Positions 60,304 to 64,000 of a DNA stretch of 64,000 bases are shown here, in pieces (position 1 is the stretch's first letter; every line of letters begins with the position of its first letter). A program made the translations under genes and the position numbers. The notes under the pieces were generated by a model. It was not told the origin of the DNA and made no database searches. It saw only the letters and a program-made list of their open reading frames with translations. The stretch spans positions 1 to 64,000 of the forward strand of contig CAZODO010000010.1 in the NCBI GenBank assembly GCA_964578605.1. Direction: 5' to 3'. This DNA is from JAXMHN01 sp964578605. Its GTDB lineage: Bacteria > Verrucomicrobiota > Verrucomicrobiia > Limisphaerales > SIBE01.

Positions 60304-60344
60304 AAAACCCAGGACAGCCTCGCGCGGTCCTGGGTTTTTTGTTT
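60304..60344 (+). terminator. Rho-independent terminator of the FecR-domain gene
   Basis: AAAACCCAGGA (60304-60314) pairs with TCCTGGGTTTT (60328-60338) around a 13-nt loop, followed by further T residues (TTGTTTGC). It starts 20 nt after the stop codon. Confidence 0.92.
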
Positions 60345-60414
60345 GCTTGACCGGCAGCGTGGGGCGAAAGCACGGCTCTATTGCGGCCGGCTCCAGCCCG
60401 GAGCTTCGCGGGAC

Positions 60415-60441
60415 CGAAGACCGAAATCCGAGACGGATGTG
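60415..60441 (+). repeat. Post-genic CCGAAATCCGA-type repeat, copy 4 (short)
   Basis: GACCGAAGACCGAAATCCGA lies downstream of the FecR gene and its terminator, in the same sense as the gene. Shortest copy of the family. Confidence 0.6.
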
Positions 60442-60622
60442 ACGGATGAGGGGCTGGTGATGGGTCGCTAGTGAGAACTGGTTCCAGAGGGGACGCCCGA
60501 CACTCGTCCGATGTTCCATTTCTGACGTCATGTTATTGGTTATCAACAGTTTAAGGCCAGAACGCCGGGTCGATCCTAGTCATTTCGGACGAGCAACCGC
60601 TTGGATTCGGCCGTCCTCCCCC

Positions 60623-60712
60623 CGGATATAACACGTATATAACTCGTATTTAACACGTATTTAACACGTCTCCCAAGCGTGTTAAATACGTGTTAAATAC
60701 GTGTTGAAATCG
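60623..60712. repeat. 11-nt palindromic array, TTAACACGTAT class, copy 3
   Basis: The most regular copy: CGGATATAACA, CGTATATAACT, CGTATTTAACA x2, turn CGTCTCCCAAG, CGTGTTAAATA x2, CGTGTTGAAAT. Every unit, including the turn, is exactly 11 nt and begins with CG. TATTTAACACG and CGTGTTAAATA are exact complements. Confidence 0.92.
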
Positions 60713-60908
60713 AGATATCTAGGGGAGGAATGGCTCCGGGAACTGGTTGCGCGCTCGATCCTGCGGATCGGTTTCTCACAGATTTCCAAGGCCCCCCACC
60801 CCGCGGCCCAATCGGCCTCGGGTGCGCCCGGCGAACGAGCCGCCGCCGAACTTTGGGTCGCATTTGCCGGAAAATCCTGGTAGTCTATTCCGCGAAAGGG
60901 AAAGCGTT

Positions 60909-61394
60909 ATGCCACTGAACTTCAATTTGCGCCACCTGGACGATCATAGTCTCGAGCTCCAAGGCGAACTGACCCCCGAGGAATTGGAGCTAACTGGGAT
61001 TGATGAGATGATGGAAGTGCGCCAACCGGTTGGGTACGACCTGACTTTGGAGCGTTTGAGCACGAGCGTTTTGGTGCGGGGCGCGCTGGATTGCACGCTG
61101 GAATGCCAGTGCGTTCGATGCCTGCGGCCGTTCACGACGCGGCTCGATCTGGACGACTGGATGTGCGACCTGCGGTTGGAGGGCGAAGAACGGGTTGCGG
61201 TGGTCAACGACCGCATAGACTTGACGCCCTATGTGCGGGAAGATATTTTGCTGGCGTTTCCGCAACATCCGTTGTGTGAGCCAGATTGCCGCGGGCTGCT
61301 TGACCGAGGGCACAATCTGAACCCACCAGCCAGCATTGCAGAACCGGCGAGAGAGCCGTCTGCCTGGGCTGAACTGAACAAGCTGAAGCTTTAG
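60909..61394 (+). CDS. yceD: YceD/DUF177 family protein (large-subunit rRNA maturation)
   Basis: This is a 161-aa protein from the ATG at 60909, preceded by AAAGGGAAAG. The DUF177 pattern is present: 'LEQ/CTLECQCVRCLRPF' with CxxC near residue 75, 'LDLDDW', 'DRIDLTPYVREDILLAFPQHPLCEPDCRGL' with the second Cys pair. YceD proteins help 23S rRNA accumulation and are nearly always upstream of rpmF, as here (13 bp gap). Cytoplasmic. Confidence 0.92.
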   Translation: MPLNFNLRHLDDHSLELQGELTPEELELTGIDEMMEVRQPVGYDLTLERLSTSVLVRGALDCTLECQCVRCLRPFTTRLDLDDWMCDLRLEGEERVAVVNDRIDLTPYVREDILLAFPQHPLCEPDCRGLLDRGHNLNPPASIAEPAREPSAWAELNKLKL

Positions 61395-61407
61395 CATCGT
61401 TTGAATT

Positions 61408-61596
61408 ATGGGCGTACCAAAGCGCAAACCATCTCGTAGCCGCCAGCGAATGCGGCGGGCGTACAACAGCGTGCTGACGCTGCCTCAGCTCAGCACGTGT
61501 CCGCAATGCGCGGCGCCCTATGTTCCTCACCGTGTTTGTCCTGCCTGCGGCTATTACAAGGGGCGGCAAGTTCTGACAATCGACACCCTCGGCTAA
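61408..61596 (+). CDS. rpmF: Ribosomal protein bL32
   Basis: This is a 62-aa protein: 'MGVPKRKPSRSRQRMRRAYN', with the zinc-binding four-Cys form ('CPQC', 'CPAC') and end 'GYYKGRQVLTID'. The length and sequence are typical of bL32. It sits between yceD and plsX in the widely conserved order. Confidence 0.97.
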   Translation: MGVPKRKPSRSRQRMRRAYNSVLTLPQLSTCPQCAAPYVPHRVCPACGYYKGRQVLTIDTLG

Positions 61597-61648
61597 ACGG
61601 CATCAGAGCGCAGACGGACGGAACGAGACTGCTGCGCTCTTTTCGTTT

Positions 61649-62668
61649 ATGCGCATAGCGGTGGATGTCATGGGTGGCGACCGCGGGCCGGCGGTCGTTA
61701 TCGAAGGCGCCAAACAGGCACTGCTCGCCAATCGCAAGATCACCGAGCTTTACCTGGTTGGGCGAGAGTGCGAGATCCAGGCCGGTCTGATCCGATCCGG
61801 GCTCCAGGATACGCGCGTCCGAATTGCCCATGCGTCGGAGTTTCTCACCATGGAAGACAAGCCCATCGAGGGGCTGCGCCGGAAGAAGGACTGTTCCATC
61901 CTCCGCGCCATTGACCTAGTGCGCCACGGAAAGGCCGATGCGCTCATTTCGCTGGGCAATACAGGCGGCCTTGTCGCAGCGGCCACCATCCGCCTTCGGC
62001 CTCTGGCCGGGGTGGATCGCGTGGGGATCGCCACGGTGATTCCCGCACCCGAAGGGGAGTTTGTGCTCCTGGACTCGGGCGCCAATGTGGAGTCGAGGCC
62101 GATGCACCTTCTCCATTACGCGGTGATGGGCAGCGTCTATTCGAGGGAAGTCCTTCGCTGTGCGAATCCCCGGGTGGGACTCCTGTGCAACGGCACGGAA
62201 GACAACAAAGGCACCGAGATGACCCAGCAGGCCCTGCGGCTCTGCCGGCAGGCGGACCTGAATTTCATCGGCAACGTGGAAGGCCACGATCTCTTTCATA
62301 ACCGGGTGGACGTCGTCGTTTGCGACGGGTTCGTCGGCAACATCGTCTTGAAAACGCTGGAGAGCTTCGCCAAGGGCCTGTTGGGCTGGCTCCAGAGCGA
62401 GCTGACCAAGAATCCCAAGCGGGTGCTTGGAGCGCTGCTCGCGAAAAACGCGTTTCGCACCATCAAGCGGCGGATGGATCCCGATGCCTATGGCGGAGCG
62501 CCCTTGCTCGGGATCAGCGGCCATGTTATGAAAGCGCATGGTTCCGCCAGTGAGCGGGCCATCATGAACGCTATTCGCGTGAGTACAGAAGCCATTCAGC
62601 ACCATATCGATCACGTCATCCGCGATGAGATTGCCCGGGCGAATGAGGCGGTTGCCGTCCCAGCATGA
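61649..62668 (+). CDS. plsX: Phosphate acyltransferase PlsX
   Basis: This is a 339-aa protein opening 'MRIAVDVMGGDRGPAVVIEGAKQAL', with 'ALISLGNTGGLVAAATIRLRPLAGVDR', 'LLDSGANVESRPMHLLHYAVMGSVY' and 'VVCDGFVGNIVLKTLESFAKGL'. PlsX converts acyl-ACP to acyl-phosphate for phospholipid synthesis. Its stop overlaps the fabH start by 4 nt (ATGA at 62665). Confidence 0.97.
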   Translation: MRIAVDVMGGDRGPAVVIEGAKQALLANRKITELYLVGRECEIQAGLIRSGLQDTRVRIAHASEFLTMEDKPIEGLRRKKDCSILRAIDLVRHGKADALISLGNTGGLVAAATIRLRPLAGVDRVGIATVIPAPEGEFVLLDSGANVESRPMHLLHYAVMGSVYSREVLRCANPRVGLLCNGTEDNKGTEMTQQALRLCRQADLNFIGNVEGHDLFHNRVDVVVCDGFVGNIVLKTLESFAKGLLGWLQSELTKNPKRVLGALLAKNAFRTIKRRMDPDAYGGAPLLGISGHVMKAHGSASERAIMNAIRVSTEAIQHHIDHVIRDEIARANEAVAVPA

Positions 62669-63702
62669 GCCCTTCCTCCACTCCGCGGTTTAAGAACCCT
62701 CGCGCAGCGCACGGATTCAAAGGACGCACCGCCTCCATCGTGGCGGTCGGGTCCTATGTGCCCGAGCGCGTTCTTTCGAACAAAGATCTCGAAAAGATGG
62801 TGGACACCACCGACGAGTGGATCACGATCCGCACGGGGATCAAAGAGCGCCGCCTCGCGGCCGACGACGAGTTCACTTCCGATATCGCCAGCAAAGCCGC
62901 CCTGCGCGCCCTGGAACGGGCGCACTTGAAGCCTGAGCAGCTCGATCTGATCATTGTCGCCACCATCACTCCGGATATGCCCTTCCCCTCGACCGCTTGC
63001 CTTGTGCAACGGAAGATCGGCGCCCGGCGGGCGGCGGCCTTTGACATTGAAGCGGCCTGTTCCGGGTTCATTTACGGTCTGGAAATCGGCCAGCAGTTCA
63101 TCATGTCGCAGACGTATGACACCGTGCTGGTGATAGGGGCCGAGAAACTCTCCTCGATCGTCGATTGGAGCGACCGCAATACCTGCGTGCTGTTTGGCGA
63201 TGGCGCCGGAGCGGCCATTCTGCAGAACTCGCCGACCAGTCACGGCCTGCTCACGGCCTGCATGGGCGCCGATGGCGGGAAAGCCGATCTTCTCAGCATG
63301 CCGGCTGGAGGCAGCCGCTGCCCGGCGACCGTCGAGTCCGTATCGAACCGGCTGCATTATCTCCGGATGGATGGCAAGGAAACGTTCAAGAGCGCCGTCA
63401 ACGCCATGTATCAGGCAGCGCGGGAATCGCTGCGCCGTTGCGAGATTGACATCAAGCAGATCAAGCTGGTCATTCCCCACCAGGCGAACCGCCGGATTAT
63501 CGATGCCGTGACGGAGCGGTTGGGCGCCGAACCGTCCCAGGTCTTCATCAACCTGCACAAGTATGGCAACACCTCCGCGGCCTCGGTTGCGATCGCGTTG
63601 GACGAAGCCGTGAGCACGGGGCAGATTCAGCATGGGGATTTGATCCTGCTGGTGGTATTTGGAGCCGGGTTAACCTGGGCTTCCGCGGTGATCGAGTGGT
63701 AG
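62665..63702 (+). CDS. fabH: 3-oxoacyl-ACP synthase III (KAS III)
   Basis: This is a 345-aa protein. The catalytic triad is visible: Cys in 'DIEAACSGFIYGL' (about 132), His in 'IPHQANRRIIDAV' (about 272), Asn in 'HKYGNTSAASVAIAL' (about 302). 'DTTDEWITIRTGIKERRLA' is the standard early block. FabH condenses acetyl-CoA (or a branched starter) with malonyl-ACP. The first about 20 residues extend beyond the usual start; translation is coupled to plsX. Confidence 0.96.
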   Translation: MSPSSTPRFKNPRAAHGFKGRTASIVAVGSYVPERVLSNKDLEKMVDTTDEWITIRTGIKERRLAADDEFTSDIASKAALRALERAHLKPEQLDLIIVATITPDMPFPSTACLVQRKIGARRAAAFDIEAACSGFIYGLEIGQQFIMSQTYDTVLVIGAEKLSSIVDWSDRNTCVLFGDGAGAAILQNSPTSHGLLTACMGADGGKADLLSMPAGGSRCPATVESVSNRLHYLRMDGKETFKSAVNAMYQAARESLRRCEIDIKQIKLVIPHQANRRIIDAVTERLGAEPSQVFINLHKYGNTSAASVAIALDEAVSTGQIQHGDLILLVVFGAGLTWASAVIEW

Positions 63703-63749
63703 CTGTCGTTGACGCCTTTGCCGATTATGTTAGATTATCCCATCCTGTT

Positions 63750-64000
63750 ATGAGTACAAGCAAACTCGACACCTCCGGAATCTTCCAATCGGCTAAAATC
63801 TCATCCGCGCAGACTCGTTTGGCTCTCCCCTCCAGTGCGATCCGGTTCCGCAAGAACGGCATCGAATTCCGGTCCGATCACCCCATTCCCGCTTGGACCG
63901 AGATGACCGTGGATCTGCAGTCGCCCGTGGATGGCAAGAAGGTTCATTGCACCGGAGTGGTGGTCGATTGCACCGGCAACAGGCATTCGGGCTACCTGGT
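63750..64000 (+). CDS. Partial PilZ-like domain protein (cut by window end)
   Basis: An open frame from the ATG at 63750 runs off the end of the window (83 codons seen): 'MSTSKLDTSGIFQSAKISSA' and onward to 'FRKNGIEFRSDHPIPAWTEM', 'TVDLQSPVDGKKVHCTGVVV' and 'DCTGNRHSGYLV'. The strand pattern (sPxP.wtem.V.l..p..g..v.c.GvVv....) resembles PilZ-type beta barrels, which bind cyclic di-GMP, but the RxxxR signature is not visible in the available part. It starts 47 bp after fabH on the same strand. Confidence 0.5.
   Translation, partial: MSTSKLDTSGIFQSAKISSAQTRLALPSSAIRFRKNGIEFRSDHPIPAWTEMTVDLQSPVDGKKVHCTGVVVDCTGNRHSGYL

Larger units (their letters stand above)
60345..60908. other. Intergenic region with repeats, upstream of yceD
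   Basis: No gene is seen. It contains a CCGAAATCCGA-type repeat (60415-60441), the TTAACACGTAT-class array (60623-60712) and the presumed promoter of the yceD-rpmF-plsX-fabH operon (not resolved). Confidence 0.6.

Overview
The window is about 64 kb of GC-rich bacterial chromosome. The best-supported affiliation is Verrucomicrobiota (Pedosphaera/Limisphaerales-like). The reasons are a VPDSG-CTERM sorting peptide, two DUF1080 (3-keto-disaccharide hydrolase) proteins, several secreted glycosidases and carbohydrate esterases, Tat-type 'RRxFL' leaders and dispersed CCGAAATCCGA repeats. This is inference from protein families; no 16S rRNA is present.

Layout. 1-2.1 kb: a hicBA toxin-antitoxin pair bracketed by an 18-bp direct repeat, then a secreted M28 peptidase. 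2.1-9.1 kb (minus strand): a DUF1080 protein, a broken SDR gene, and a compact lipid-export/acyl cassette (lipoprotein, MMPL exporter fused to an LpxL-like acyltransferase, LolA, FabZ-like dehydratase, HNH lipoprotein) resembling the export part of aryl-polyene-type clusters. 9.3-14.2 kb: a translationally coupled Gld-type ABC exporter (ATPase, permease, GldG-like, DUF4340). 14.8-17.9 kb: two divergent paralogous, predicted alpha/alpha-toroid membrane-anchored proteins flanking a tiny VPDSG-CTERM peptide. 18-25 kb: a broken nucleotidyltransferase-like gene, GH95 fucosidase, ilvB with a leader-peptide attenuator, and an esterase-phosphodiesterase fusion. 25-31 kb: divergent SNF2 helicase and Ycf46-like AAA ATPase. 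31-38.6 kb: GH39-like and GH116 glycosidases, a Tat-exported flavoprotein, tRNA-Ser and several gene fragments. 38.7-43.9 kb: a NarL-type two-component locus with two kinases, a regulator, a DHp-only protein and a deleted CheB/CheR relic. 44-50 kb: a B12-type radical SAM protein, tRNA-Leu and a large PAS kinase with a degenerate receiver. 50-56.9 kb: an esterase, a DUF1080 protein, leuC and a NodU-type carbamoyltransferase. 56.9-60.3 kb: SxtJ, an O-antigen-ligase-like TPR protein and a FecR-domain protein. 60.9-63.7 kb: the housekeeping set yceD-rpmF-plsX-fabH, then the start of a PilZ-like gene.

The most unusual structures are five intergenic palindromic arrays built from 11-nt units. In each, the 11-nt phase runs unbroken through the turn-around unit. 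There are two sequence classes: GATCACCCGTG (23.1 and 44.7 kb) and TTAACACGTAT (30.8, 50.3 and 60.6 kb). I recognise no named element with this design. Other notable items are the ilvB attenuator, the toroid/VPDSG-CTERM locus, and a run of relic genes in which the two ends survive and the middle has been deleted.
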